A DNA stretch of 64,000 nucleotides from Elysia chlorotica (GCA_003991915.1 RQTK01000072.1:397326-461325); one strand, 5' to 3'. Positions 34,834 through 47,224 are shown, numbered from the stretch's first letter. Notes: generated by a model from the sequence alone, not told the origin. Numbers and translations: made by a program.

Positions 34834-37800
34834 TGATGTGTTCTGTAATCATTGCCACTGTTGATAGCTTCAAATTTTTTCGAATAACTTAATTGTGCAA
34901 TGAGAATATTTATTGGTTGTTTTTTTTTTTCAACCCAGACCTGAAAGTGAAAATGTTTTTTAGAAACAGTTTAAGGTTCTTTAATTTTTTAGAACACAAT
35001 CCAATCAGCTATTGTAATATCTTTTGTGGATATATTTTATTTCTGAGGTTAAATATCTTCAAACAGAAACTGAATTAGTAAAGCTACCCTAATATTTTTG
35101 AGTGGGAAAGGGTAATTTAATATTTATTGAATAAATATTTTCTTTGCTTTATCGCTACATTTAATTGAGTTTGTTGGGAAGAATGTGTATGTTGATAATT
35201 CTCTTTTTTAATCTTTCTGATGTTGTACATCATTATTAAAAAAAAAACAATTTTAATTTTGTTATTGAAAGTTTATTTTAATCAAAACAATCACAAAAGG
35301 TTGTGTGATAAGTGTTACGAGAGGATATCTTTTCTTCCATCTAATCTATTAATAGTTTGAATATCAATATCCAGTACAGAGCTCATTATATAAAGGAGCT
35401 TAGTAATGTAACCTGTACTCAAGGAAGTCACCATATATTGCCAGCAATGCTAAAGAAATTGCACTATTTTTACTTTTAGGTTTTTTCCGAAAAATCACAT
35501 CTTTTGAACCAATAAATATTGAATAAAAAGTGTTGCAGATTTGAAAACCAGATTTTTTTTTCTTCAAATAAAATGTCTATTTCACTGCTTACATGTATGG
35601 AATGTGAATCCGTTGAGTTAAGGACAATAGCCAACATGCCTCTCAATGTAATGCTGATGGTCGAATCTTGTGATGGCTGGGTGTTGCTTTGACTGAGTGA
35701 CATTAGACTTTATCTAACTAGTGTCATTTTTTTCAGGTTTATGAGAGTCCTAATCTTAATTATTCCATGTTGGCTATGGAGAATTGTATTGGAATTATAT
35801 CATACAATTTGTATTCAACATGTTGAACTCATAAGCCTTAGGCTGGACTTATGGCTTTAATAATTGTAACAACTACATGGTTATGTACATGTAGGGCTTT
35901 AAGATCTTTCCTGAATTAGACCAGAAGACTAGGTGTTAACTTGCGTCTGCAGCCTTAGTGTATTATAAGAAAGAACAGCTTGTCATAATGTAATGGTTAT
36001 TTTTTACCACAACACAATGGCTTGTTTGAGAACTTAAAATTTTTGTTAATTTACCGTAAAAAAAAATATTGGATCAAAATGAAGAATAAAGATCGCAGGC
36101 TTTTAAAAAATGTATTTAGAGAAGGCACTTACTCAAGACTGTGACTCAGTGTGAGGCAGATTAAGTTTTCATAGATTTTATATTCCTTTTCTAAATGAAC
36201 ATTAATTTTATCTTGTTTTTACTTGAGATGTTCATTTGCATTCTCACATTAAAAATGTTTGCATTCCTTTTTTCTGATGGCATTATTAAAAGTATAAAAA
36301 AAAATAAAAATAAAAAAAATTATCGTATATCTGGAAATTTGTTTTATCCGTGTGAGTTATGAATTCTGTTTATCAGGTCAATTCTATAACAATTTTTTAA
36401 TGAAAAGCAAAGGCCAATACTTGCCTGTGAGCTTCTCAAAAATTTATAAATGTAATGCAAGAGACAATATTCAATTTCAATTTTAATCTTTCATAAATTA
36501 TATTGTGAAGTATCCTTTCCTGCAAAAGAAGATCAAAGCTTGGACTTTTAAATACATGTACATGTATTGAGTGTGTATTCTTGAACAAGTTCATGTTCAC
36601 TTTGAGACATAAAAGGCATTTGATAAAATTCCAACTGAACAATCACTGCCTTCACTGTGACGATTTACTTGTGCACCATTGGCAACAGAATACAGATCAT
36701 CATCATGACCATCATTACCTTTGTAGACTTTCAGTTTCAATAAAAAAAACTGTTTTTGAAATTGTGATATTTTTATTTCTTTTGATTTTTTAACGTAAGC
36801 AAAAAACCCCAATTTTTTTTAAGTTTAAAGAAAACCTTTTAATTTGTTTTTTAGTTACAGTTTTACACCCAGACTAAAAAACGGATCTCAGGACCTGTAG
36901 GTGCAAAGGCCTAAAAAAGGCAGAAGTTTGATTCATATTGTGTTATGGACTTAAATACATATTTATTATATACATACACACGCAGTACACCTCAGACGTA
37001 ATAAACTTGCTAGTTTATTTTGAATAGTTTGATGCAAGGTTTGTTGCATTTACGACTCCTATTCCTCTACATACAACAATCCGTTTGCCCCCTTTTCCCC
37101 GAGCAAACAGTACATTAGTACATAAAATGGCATCTGGTCAGAAACTTTGTGAGCGGAGCTGTTCGACACCTCTAGTTTGACCTTTTCGAGAGTGGGTATG
37201 GGATTAGTTTGTTGGATCAAAGATACTTTACTTACGGTAATTCAAAGAAGAAAAAAAAATCAGGTATTTTTGAAACTTTAATGTAGGATTTTCTCTGAGT
37301 ACTGAGTTCGTTGAATCAGAGTTGTATCATACTAATGTTCTATTACCCTTTTTTCTTTTGTTAGGAATCAAATGGAACTTAACAGACTCAGACATCTCTC
37401 TGCTTAATACCTCAAAACAAGGAATTCCAACAAACTATGCTTTTCTACAACAGATACAAAGATATAAATGGTAAAGTTGTAGAAGTATTCAGACTTTAGG
37501 GACGAAGTTTTGCAGATAACTACCATCCCCTGCAATTGCCATAATTAATATGGTTCCCAGTATCTCTTACAACTACAAGAAAGACATATCCATTGTTGTC
37601 CAAAATAATTTTCAATTTATTTTAAATCAGTAGGGGTACATAACTACAATATACAAATAACATACACCATACATGTAAGTAAACATATCTCACTCTCAGT
37701 GAAACTTTCACACAAGCTTCCTAGTCATACCAAATGCCAATGACTCCAGATTGGAAAAACAAGATCATGGATGAATACATGATAATTTGTACAATTCATG

Positions 37801-38053
37801 CCGAATGAAATAAAACATAGCAGTCCACTCACGCTAACACACCAATCATAATCATTGTATATAGAATTACAAACTAAAGTCTATTGAATGAATTCATATT
37901 TTAGATAAAATTTATCAATGGCAATGAACAACCTAGGAACCCGATGTATCTCCACAAAATTTGGAATTGTCTCTCCCCATGTGTCTCAACAATAATACAT
38001 AAACCACAGTCATAGGGCATTAGATGTATGTGGAGATATGACAGCAGAATTTC
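34834..38053. other. Convergent 3' regions of GET3 and MRPS30
   Basis: AT-rich non-coding sequence. GET3 3' UTR candidates for a poly(A) signal are AATAAA at about 35129 and the ATTATTAAAAAA run near 35232. On the other strand, TTTATT at 37616-37621 reads AATAAA for MRPS30. No exon or transposon was recognised in 35300-37500. Confidence 0.55.
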
Positions 38054-38245
38054 TTAAGACACGATGTACTGCTCCTCCTCCACAACTTCCTCCACGACAA
38101 CTCTCTTCTGCACATAGTCGAGCTTGTTGTGATCCACTGCCGGCTGGTCCGTGATCGTTGGTTTCATAGCGTAGCCTCGGTCCTTGGGAACAGCAGCAAA
38201 CATCTTAACCAGATTCCCGAGAACATCCTCGTTCAAGCCATTCAC
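38054..38245 (-). CDS. MRPS30: MRPS30 last exon
   Basis: Sixty-three codons plus TAA, read from acceptor ATCAG at 38246-38250. VNGLNEDVLGNLVKMFAAVP is followed by a Val/Glu-rich end (RVVVEEVVEEEQYIVS). Confidence 0.85.
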   Translation of the reverse strand: MNGLNEDVLGNLVKMFAAVPKDRGYAMKPTITDQPAVDHNKLDYVQKRVVVEEVVEEEQYIVS

Positions 38246-40178
38246 CTGATAGAAGAAAACAGAAGCACAATCTTAGCCATGATGTCTGTTATTGGATTAC
38301 ACTGATAGCTCAAACTGAAGTACAGGTAGAGAATACAGAAAACTATCTTTTTAACTTGACATTTTACCCGTAACCCTGAATTCACTGACTAGTTTATATA
38401 CTTCACAAAGGTAATTTCCTGATGTAAGTGACGCTATACTTATACTGATGTTTTTAAATCTGTTGCCTGGCTTTTCCCAAAAGATACAAAATTATGTGAA
38501 AAAATTGATTGAGAAAGAAGATTGGGTGCACTTTTAAACAATATATACTTTGACAGAGTTATATTATAAGATATTATAAATTGAAAAAAAAAAGACAATT
38601 TTTTGTGTCTATTTTTTTTCATATACCATTAAACACATTGGGAACATTTGAGAACAAATAATTCACAGCAAATAAAAAAAGTTAAAGCTGCAAGGACCAG
38701 ACAAATTGATAGTCAGTATGAAAGTGTAGATCTACGTCTAGATCTAAGTTTGCATCGTTCGGTTCACCTCCATCACCACTTGCATCTTCTGGATCTACTT
38801 CAATATCACTTTCTCCTTTCTCTCCTTCTTCCTCATCTACCGCATTAGATCTATCTTCAAGACTTGTTTTCTGAGTATGCTGAGCAAGAAAATGAAAGGC
38901 TATTTCGAGATTATCTAATTAGCTTATGAGACTGATATTTCACAAGCTGTAAACTGAAACCGAACGCTGGAACTTCTATTGATCGAAAGAATCAGTTTGT
39001 TTATGGAAGCAACGTCGTTCTAGAAGTTTATTCTGTACTTTCATAGTGTATGCTGAGCATATCTAAAACGAAATGTGTTTATTTTTGCCGGAAGAGAAGA
39101 TAAATGTAAGAGTTCTGGCAAGCCTATAAATCTGACATGAGTGCCATCATGTTGCAAAATGCACAAAGTGATCTAAAGGTTAGTTATGAACTAATATATC
39201 ATTAAGAGTGATCTGGAGAGTGAGAGTGAACGAGAAAGTGAAGAAAAAAAAGATAAATAGGCTAGCCTTCTCTTCACTTTTACATACATCTCCCTACCTG
39301 CTCCACCCCCAGCCCTTCCGTATAACATAGCAGTTTCTCTCGCTGTCTTCCTCTTCCTCTTTTACCATCTAGTTTTCCTGTTGTTATAAGGTTTTCTAAT
39401 CCCTCCCTTCTTATTACATGGCGAACAAAGGATGCTTGACGCTTTCTTATTCTATTAAGCATTCATCTTAATTGACCTGCTTTTTCCATCACTTGTTTGT
39501 TAGTCATTTTCGCTGTCCATGGTACTCTTAGCATACGTCTCCAAAACCACATCTCTTATCAACAACAACAAAAAAAAGGCTCTAGAAATATATAATGTTA
39601 TGAATCCCTTTTGAAGATGGCATATATCATCCTCCTGAATCTTTTCACAAAAAAGAGTAGGCATTACCTTGCTCATATCATAAGACGGCTTCACAATTTC
39701 GCAAAATCAATTGTGACCTTCTCATTCCCCTTTACACCTGTAAGAACCCCTCAGAAAATATTACGTTTATAGGAATATAATGAAAGTAAACAAACCGGCA
39801 TGAAAATTATAACCTACCATGAACTGTATCACTGCATCATTCTGTATTTTCACAGGACATTTGAACAAGAAAGTGACTTTGTAATATGAAGGAAACGCTT
39901 ATAAAAGCTACATTCGAAGTTGAGGCAGGAATGCGATTTTGAACTATTAAGGAAACTCCTATAAAACGCCATTCAAACTTCATTTTTCTTACCATATGTT
40001 TATAAATGTCCTTATATAAGTGTTCTTTTTTTGTGCTGCAATTATCAAAAAAGATGGATCATATTCAGTCAAGACATTATGAATCATTAAGGTAAAAATT
40101 TTCAGACTTTTTATTCATTGCTGTGAAAACACTCTTTTCCAAACATTTTCAAATTAAATTATAACCAACACCCGGGCA

Positions 40179-40218
<40 letters not shown>

Positions 40219-42653
40219 AAATTGACTTTTTTGCTCCTACGCAGCTTTTGCTTTTCATGCATCACACAATGATGTACAGACACAAACCTTGATTCACAGC
40301 TTGGGCGGCCAGCCAAGAGAACGTCATGGTCAGTCCGAGTGCTTGACGACATTCTCTGGCAGTCTGGGCTCCTATACGCTCCTCGACTGAGTGAGTGTCG
40401 CACGTAGAGAGCACTCCAACCAGGCCAAACTCACAGGGATCTCCCAGCTGATGGCCTAGAAGAAAAAAAACAAACAAAAAGAAAATAGTTGAAATATTGA
40501 GAGAAGATTTAATTTTAATTTTTGCTTGAATGAAAAAATGAAATGTCAACTAAATTACAATGACAGACTCAGATACTTGTTCAGGAGCATGGTGGAGCCA
40601 AGGTTGGTCTGAGATACAGGAAGTGCAAGATTTAAGTCATACTCTGGTCACTAAGTCAAGATATTATTGGTAGGTGTCAATATGACTGGCCATCACTGTA
40701 TGGATACTTTCTTGAGATGCTCTTGATGTGCTTTGAGTCAATATGAGTCCTGCATAAACTGTTTTGAGCACAGGATCAGTCAGCTTTAATAATTTTTCTA
40801 AATAAGAGATTGATTGAGCATACATTAATTGGTGCCCAGGTAGATATTGAAACTAAAGTTAGTCAGGGAAAACATACATGTACATGTATTGACAACCTTT
40901 TTCTAGGACAGAAAAAAGATGTAGCTAGATTAATTTTCAATTTTAGAGAAAAGGATCTTCCAAACCCAAATTTTAATAAGCCCTTACCAAAAAGGCTTAT
41001 TTTGAAGAAACATTTATACTCAGAAATCAATTTGCAGCCAATAACATAATTCGAAATAACGCACTCTGATTTAAGTAACAAAATTACCTTTAGTTTACTA
41101 AAGCTAGTGATATCAGAGAATTATTTCTAAATACGGTTTCCAGCTTCTAACTACTTTATTTTAAATGTAAAAAAGGCATATATTTTGAATATGTTCCTCT
41201 ATCCATCCTATTGATATACATATTACCTGCAAGAATGCTATCAATCTTTTTCTTCTGCACTTTTTCATGTCCATACACAGATGGCCTGAACTTGAGTTGA
41301 GGGGCAGGAGAGCTCACACTGATTCCATCATCTCTTGGAACATACTGGGTAGCACAAGAATTTTATGGTTTTGTTTAATTCAGTGGAGGGATCACCAAAG
41401 AAACTTGCGCAAAACATGAATACATGCAAAACGTGTTAGAGATTTTTAACATATGAAAAAAAGATTGCTTATTAAAAAAAAAATTCAAGGCCAGTTTGCT
41501 ACATTATTACTATTATTATTATTTACAACAAAGGTGGTAAAAGTCTGGTATGAAGATTGCATAATTTCAAATTGATAAAGCATTTAATGTTGTTCTGTAA
41601 GTTTCATTGGATTTAATTTAAGAAGATGCCTGTAGTAAGTTACCTTTGTAGAACTTTTAACATGTATTTATCAAATTTTATGACCTTTCTGCGTCAAATT
41701 GTGGTAGTACAAATAAGCATGTGATATTTTATGAGGAAGCTACATTAATTACATTCTAGACATGTCGCATAAAAATTAGATGGACTAAAGAGAGATGGAG
41801 AAAGAGAGAGAGGGAGACAGAGAGTTTTACTTACAAAGGGTAATGGTTGATGAGTGCGCAGCATGGCTTGAAAATAACCTTCTGATATAATGCGTTGGTC
41901 TTGGACCGTATCAAACAGTAAAATATCTGAGTCAGACGTAAATTTTCTCCGTTTCCTTTCAATGCCATGACGATCCCAAAGAGAACGCACTAAAATGTGT
42001 TCATCATATTGACAGGTTTTCAAATGAGGAAGGCGATTTCCCAAACGTGTTATTAAAGAGTTTGATATTAATCTTACAATAGAATTGCATAAGTGTGTTT
42101 GATCTGTTTTAGAATGGTGTCTTTGTAAAAGTTCATGCTCCATCAATAAAAAATCAGTAATGTCTTTGCCTAATTGAGTAACTACGAGGGAAAAATCAGT
42201 GTCTGATAGTCCATTCTGCAACACAGGTACTTCATCCCATGGAAGCACTTCAGTTTTTGTAGCATACTTCCTGAATTCTAATGCTGCTGGGTGATCATTT
42301 ATTGGTTCTAACTGAATGGCCGACATTTCTTTTTCAACCAATGCATTAATCCTTCCTTGAACATCAGGTATATTTCGAATACTTTCTTGACTATCGTTCC
42401 ATCTCCAGGCATACTTATGATCCATTTTCCCCCATTTTCCAGGTGGATATTTAGGTTTCACAGACGGGTATTCCACGGCACTCTTCTCCTCAGCAGATGC
42501 TTCACTAGTGTAATCCAGGGCTTCTGATTGTTTGCTTCCAAGGGAAAGTTGAGAACGCAATGAAGAGGTAGATGTAGATCTAGATCTTGTGCATGGGGTA
42601 AAGACCGGTCCGAGTCTCAAGGAATACCTCAGCATACTTAAGGCTGAAGCCAT
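38054..42653 (-). CDS. MRPS30: Mitochondrial ribosomal protein S30 (mL65)
   Basis: A protein of the large mitoribosomal subunit (mL65, formerly S30/PDCD9), paralogous to mL37. Recognised exons: 41835-42653 (start, 273 aa), 41227-41344, 40288-40455, 38054-38245 (stop). The N-terminus is Ser/Arg-rich, as in a mitochondrial presequence (about residues 1-30). YATKTEVLPWDEVP resembles human YFTKTVFLSGLPP. GHQLGDPCEFGLVGV and TFSWLAAQAVNQ match human DPCCYGHTQF and FAWTGAQAMYQ. VNGLNEDVLGNLVKMF matches human VKGFNDDVLLQIVHFL. The last exon before the gap ends in phase 1 and the final exon starts in phase 0. An internal exon of about 55-60 codons (human GFWSEADVTRPF to TIEDND) is therefore missing from what I can see. 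The paralogue MRPL37 fits less well. Confidence 0.88.
38690..38880 (-). other. Acidic open frame, unrecognised
   Basis: Minus-strand frame without ATG from a good acceptor-like site (TTTTCTTGCTCAG near 38885) to a TAA near 38690. It reads SNAVDEEEGEKGESDIEVD and then EDASGDGGEPNDANLDLDVD. The Asp/Glu-rich composition suggests a former or alternative exon. I do not recognise a family, and it does not resemble the missing MRPS30 segment. Confidence 0.3.
39270..39545 (-). mobile_element. LINE reverse-transcriptase C-terminal fragment
   Basis: Minus-strand translation gives EMWFWRRMLRVPWTAKMTN, then KRQASFVRHVIRREGLENLI, then GKLDGKRGRGRQREK. This is the same post-RT region as at 33077-33415 but a different family, with one stop at the AGQLR position. 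5'-truncated, in MRPS30 intron 3, in the gene's sense orientation. It could have displaced the missing MRPS30 exon. Confidence 0.7.
40182..40213. repeat. (TA)n microsatellite
   Basis: About 15 TA units next to MRPS30 exon 3. Confidence 0.95.
41835..42653 (-). CDS. MRPS30: MRPS30 exon 1
   Basis: Begins MASALSMLRYSLRLGP with SRSTSTSS following, giving a basic and hydroxylated mitochondrial targeting segment. It ends HQPLPF in phase 0 at a GTAAGT donor, so the open frame's further residues are intronic. An in-frame AGATCT-rich patch at about 42570-42590 encodes part of the Ser/Arg stretch. Confidence 0.9.
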
Positions 42654-43501
42654 GACTTGTGCAAGATTCTCTATTAAGACAGATGCTAGATCATAGATCT
42701 AAAAATGTTTGTGGCAATTTCTAAACAGAATTTCTTTATTTTCAGAAAGTGAAATCTTTAACTTGAGACACGCAATGATACATCATGCAAAAGCCAAACA
42801 CTCGTCCTTTGATTCTAAAACTCGCTGTTAGGCCTAGTATTAGATCTATCGTAGACTCTAGCAGTTAAAAACAGAAAATGTTAGACAGTACACAGCAGTC
42901 AGCAGGTTGTCCAAAGTTTCTCATTGTAATCGGCAGTTATCACGTTTTGACAAAAGCATCTGGCATTCGTAGGAAATTATTGTCAAACAAGACACAACAA
43001 AGAGAGATAAAAATCTCCATTTTTGTGTTGTCATCTGATGTCAAATTCCACTCCCCAAATTGTTGTTACGGTAGGAAAATATATCAATACAATGGAATGA
43101 GATTAAGAAAAAAACTATTTGATCAACAGAATCGATGATCTTTATTTCTAAATGAGATTACAATACTCAGAATAAAAAAAAGACATTATTTTAATGATCC
43201 TCAAAGCCTAGAAAACTTAAACATTAATGTATTGAGACCCAGTCGATGTCTTTAATCCCCAGTAATCGAGATATATGCATAACCGATATTGCATCACATT
43301 TATTTATTCTCTTTGCATCACATGCATGTTTCAACAAGGAGCGATTACCAATACGCAACCATAGAATAAAATGTAATGTAAATGCGGTTAGGAACCAGAT
43401 CTAGGCTAAATCGAGGACGAGACCTCAGAGCGGAATACCCGAGGTAGACAGGAATATCCTGGATTAAACACCGAACGAACCAGTTGGAAAATCGCGGCCG
43501 T

Positions 43502-44005
43502 CAGCATGTGGCTCGAACCCGCACCTCCTGCTGTGGAAGTTGACGCTCCTGCCCCAGCGCATCCACGCTCCTCTTCCCCTTTTAACGTGTTGCTTGTTAC
43601 TTATTAGCCCATGCCTATCCATAGTATTACGTAGGCCTCCATCGTGTTTCTCCAATGGTCTCTTTCGGCATCCAGTTTTGCGAGAACATTATAAGTGAAA
43701 AAACAAAGAAGGAAAAGACAATGTAATAGTTGAAAAATCTGGCACAAGGGTGTTCTCGTGGATTAACTGGAAGTCCTCTAGCTTTCCCCAATTATGCTAC
43801 ACGAAGACATGGGATTCAAATGAGGTTTGAACCATAGTCATTCAGTATCAGTCAAGTCCACTTACTGGTTGTCTGCCTGTCTTGATGGGCGCGGTGCCCT
43901 GGGTTAGAACATCGCCTTCGGATGTAAAAAGGTCCGTGGTTCGAGCCCTGGCGATTTCGTCCCCTACTGGTTGGATCGGTGTCAGTTTATTGGCTGAGAC
44001 AGGAG
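43502..44005. repeat. 504-bp block, copy 1
   Basis: Repeated at 44270-44773, at an offset of 768 bp, with at least one substitution (CTTCGG versus CTTCCG). It begins CAGCATGTGGCTCGAACC and ends inside the SINE at GCTGAGACAGGAG. Confidence 0.93.
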
Positions 44006-44132
44006 TCACGGTATCCCCGCCCTGTCTCGTGTGTGGCAGCACATAAAACTGCCAGACGTCAGTCTTAAAAAGGTCCGTCCACAATATAACCTATATAGTG
44101 ATGATGTTGGACGTTAAACCAACTCAACTATT
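43880..44132 (+). repeat. Full-length tRNA-derived SINE
   Basis: Head GGGCGCGGTGCCCTGGGTTA with box B GGTCCGTGGTTCGAGCCC, core TTGGATCGGTGTCAGTTTAT, body CCGCCCTGTCTCGTGTGTGG, and tail GTTGGACGTTAAACCAACTC. Its first half is duplicated at 44648-44773. Confidence 0.8.
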
Positions 44133-44199
44133 GCTATAGTCTTAAACGAAGAATGGTTTAAAGAGCAGAGAGGGAGGGAGGGAGAGAGGGAGGAAGAGG

Positions 44200-44229
44200 A
44201 AAAAAAAGAGATAGATAGATAGATACCGG

Positions 44230-44269
<40 letters not shown>

Positions 44270-44270
44270 C
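44200..44270. repeat. (GATA)n microsatellite
   Basis: GATA units interrupted once by CCGGTA. Confidence 0.95.
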
Positions 44271-44773
44271 AGCATGTGGCTCGAACCCGCACCTCCTGCT
44301 GTGGAAGTTGACGCTCCTGCCCCAGCGCATCCACGCTCCTCTTCCCCTTTTAACGTGTTGCTTGTTACTTATTAGCCCATGCCTATCCATAGTATTACGT
44401 AGGCCTCCATCGTGTTTCTCCAATGGTCTCTTTCGGCATCCAGTTTTGCGAGAACATTATAAGTGAAAAAACAAAGAAGGAAAAGACAATGTAATAGTTG
44501 AAAAATCTGGCACAAGGGTGTTCTCGTGGATTAACTGGAAGTCCTCTAGCTTTCCCCAATTATGCTACACGAAGACATGGGATTCAAATGAGGTTTGAAC
44601 CATAGTCATTCAGTATCAGTCAAGTCCACTTACTGGTTGTCTGCCTGTCTTGATGGGCGCGGTGCCCTGGGTTAGAACATCGCCTTCCGATGTAAAAAGG
44701 TCCGTGGTTCGAGCCCTGGCGATTTCGTCCCCTACTGGTTGGATCGGTGTCAGTTTATTGGCTGAGACAGGAG
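44270..44773. repeat. 504-bp block, copy 2
   Basis: Second copy of 43502-44005. It starts at the end of a (GATA)n array and is followed within 60 bp by a long (GA)n array, so both ends touch or approach microsatellites. Confidence 0.93.
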
Positions 44774-44831
44774 GCATGGGATACCCGTCGGATCAATAGG
44801 AGGAAGAGATTGAATGTATGGGAGCATGGTA

Positions 44832-45004
<173 letters not shown>

Positions 45005-45309
45005 AACAGAACCTTTAAATGGATACAATTTCAGAAAATTGCTAATATTTTTTTTAACGATGGTCATGTTGAGCATTATTTCCACTATCCGCTAAAAGTT
45101 ATGCATAATAATGATCCAATGACAACTTGAGTTCTTTTTTTCACATTCTATTCGCAGTGGAAAGTGGTGTGGGTGAGGGGGAATAGTGACACTGTCTCAA
45201 GATCGTCTGTTCACATAGAATCCTGATTGTACTTTGTAGATCTACAGCTCAATGGCTGCCGGGGGTAGAGAGGCGTGCGTCATGTTAAAGTTTATTCTCT
45301 GTACACACG

Positions 45310-45315
45310 GAAGAG

Positions 45316-45346
<31 letters not shown>

Positions 45347-45402
45347 AGAGGGAGAGAGAGAGAGAGGGGGGGACAGAGAGACAGAGAGAGGGAGGGAGAG
45401 AG
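45310..45402. repeat. (GATA)n and (GA)n tract
   Basis: GATA units at 45314-45346, then interrupted GA. Confidence 0.9.
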
Positions 45403-45661
45403 ATCAGTTGCAGAGAAAAGGGTGTAGATAACGAAAAAAGAAAAATGGAGATAAGGAGTGTGGAGGCAGCCAGCTAAGGAGGGTTTTCAAAGATCTTTCA
45501 CCAGGCTTGGCACAGTTGTCTTAACCCTGTGTTTAGAGAAGACTTCGCAGATCTATCGTTCAACTCTAACCATTTTCATAGGAGATCATATATTGCGGTT
45601 CCCTAAAACTCATCATCAAACACGATCGACGCTGTTTGGACATTAAACCCTTCCATTTCTC

Positions 45662-45737
45662 TATTGTTCGTATCTACGCAAACGGTCACAAATTAAAACC
45701 CGGAATCGACGCTGTTGCCGGCTTTTTATCACATGCA
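45662..45737. repeat. 75-bp direct repeat flanking the foldback element, left
   Basis: Shares ACGGTCACAAATTAAAACCC, GGAATCGACGC and TTGCCGGCTTTTTATCACAT with 46332-46407, with a few substitutions. Both copies lie outside the inverted arms. Confidence 0.85.
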
Positions 45738-45799
45738 TTTCTGTTTCTGTTCAGTTGTCCGCCCAGGTGACAGATATCTGTCGACGCTAGATATTTTCT

Positions 45800-46305
45800 G
45801 CCGGTGTAGCACGCCACCCTGACCAGCCCGCCAGGGCTACTCAGAGTTCGCCTGGCGGCCGCCAGCCAAACTCAGGAGTCTGTCTGGCGGCCGCCAAAAG
45901 CACTCTCGGGTATCTGTGGCGGCCGCCAGGAACACTCTATCCACGCGAAACCGACTCTGACTTTTTTGTTGAGCCAGAGAACTGAAAATGTATAACAAAA
46001 TATCTTTTTTTAAAGTTGTGCATACTTAAGCTTTCACGGCCATAATTATGCATCGCAACTAATAGAAACTCAATTTAGACGACCCAGAATGCGTGAAAAG
46101 CTCAACTCCGCCAAAATTTTGTTAACTTAGATCTAGCATTCAGTCACCCACGCCCCCGCTAGATCTACAGAAAAATTAGAGTCTTTTTCGCGTAGATAGA
46201 GTGTTTCTGGCTGCCGCCACAGATACTCTCTGAGTCTGTCTGGCGGCCGCCAGGTGGACTCTGAGTATCGTTAGTCGATGAGTCCGTGTGGCGTGCTACA
46301 CCGGC
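45800..46305. mobile_element. Foldback/MITE-like element with GGCGGCCGCC motifs
   Basis: Terminal inverted repeats GCCGGTGTAGCACGCCAC (45800-45817) and GTGGCGTGCTACACCGGC (46288-46305) are perfect over 18 bp. Longer imperfect inverted arms follow (about 45800-45952 against 46186-46305), sharing GTATCTGTGGCGGC, ACACTCTAT and ACGCGA. The arms carry four GGCGGCCGCC palindromes plus one decayed copy. The centre is AT-rich and non-coding. No clear target-site duplication was seen. A 75-bp direct repeat (45662-45737 and 46332-46407) flanks the whole. Confidence 0.75.
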
Positions 46306-46331
46306 AAAACAATGCTTCTACTTAGTTCTAT

Positions 46332-46407
46332 TATGTTCGTGTCTACGAAAACGGTCACAAATTAAAACCCGGAATCGACGCCATTGCCGGCTTTTTATCA
46401 CATGCAT
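46332..46407. repeat. 75-bp direct repeat flanking the foldback element, right
   Basis: Partner of 45662-45737. Confidence 0.85.
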
Positions 46408-46659
46408 CATCATTTTTAGTTCAACTCAACTTTCGAAAAAAATAGTTAGTATGTCAACATTTGCAAACCGTATGAAGGCCTAATGCGTTCCACAGACGGG
46501 GCAAATACCGCTACTTTCCTCTCCGGGGTCACGCGACATTAAATGACTCATCATACTATTTAGTTTTTACCTCTTTCAGTTTCAGGTGCTTAGCTGCAGA
46601 GGCCAATTTAATTTAAGTACGGGCCAAATCACGAAAATGGTCGAAGTGATGACATTTTT

Positions 46660-46827
46660 GTGTAATAAGTGTATACCCGCAACTTTTATTATTTTTTTTT
46701 AGGAGCGGGGGATGGCATGTTGCCATAAAGGTAAAGTCTTGGTGTGTAATAAGTGTATACCCGCAACTTTTATTATTTTTTTTTAGGAGCGGGGGATGGC
46801 ATGTTGCCATAAAGGTAAAGTCTTGGG
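46660..46827. repeat. 84-bp tandem duplication
   Basis: Two identical units starting GTGTAATAAGTGTATACCCG at 46660 and 46744. The second runs directly into a decayed SINE (about 46828-47015). Confidence 0.95.
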
Positions 46828-47015
46828 TTGCGAATCTAGAGGTACCTGGTTCGATCCCACAAACGGGCTAACTTATTTGTCGGTTTTCACCCCCTACTGT
46901 TTGCGTCGTTGTCAGTAAAACGTGACTGAGACGGAAGTCTTCATATCTCCGCTCAGTCTTTCTGTGATGGCACGGAGAATTGTCAGACGTTATACTTGGG
47001 ACTCGTCGCTGAATA
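46828..47015 (+). repeat. Decayed SINE
   Basis: GGTACCTGGTTCGATCCC is a good box B. The body order CCCCCTACTG, GACTGAGACGG, CTCCGCTCAGTC, GCCAGACGT-like and CTTGGGACTCGTC matches the main SINE. Confidence 0.6.
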
Positions 47016-47224
47016 TGATCTTCCATGTGAAATTAGAAGAAGCTTAACTAGTGAAGAGCTTCTCTCACAAAAGGAACATTTCTGTTAGGTTTTAACATAG
47101 GTTAGACAAAGTGATGCTTAGAAAGTATTCTTTTCACTCAGCGCAGCTGGTAGAAATGTGAACTGTCATATCTGTGACTAATAGTTTGATGATATACCTC
47201 ACTTTGACTCTTGATTTGAGGGTT

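Noticed and set aside
38054-42653. Assignment to the paralogue MRPL37
   Set aside because: The DPCxxG, AQAxxQG and GxNxDVL blocks fit mL65/S30 better; MRPL37's distinctive C-terminal block was not found despite a shared RVVVE string.
46262-46300. Hammerhead-ribozyme-like core (CGATGAGTCC near 46277)
   Set aside because: The conserved CTGATGA and GAAA elements with pairing stems are not all present; it is part of the foldback element's inverted arm.
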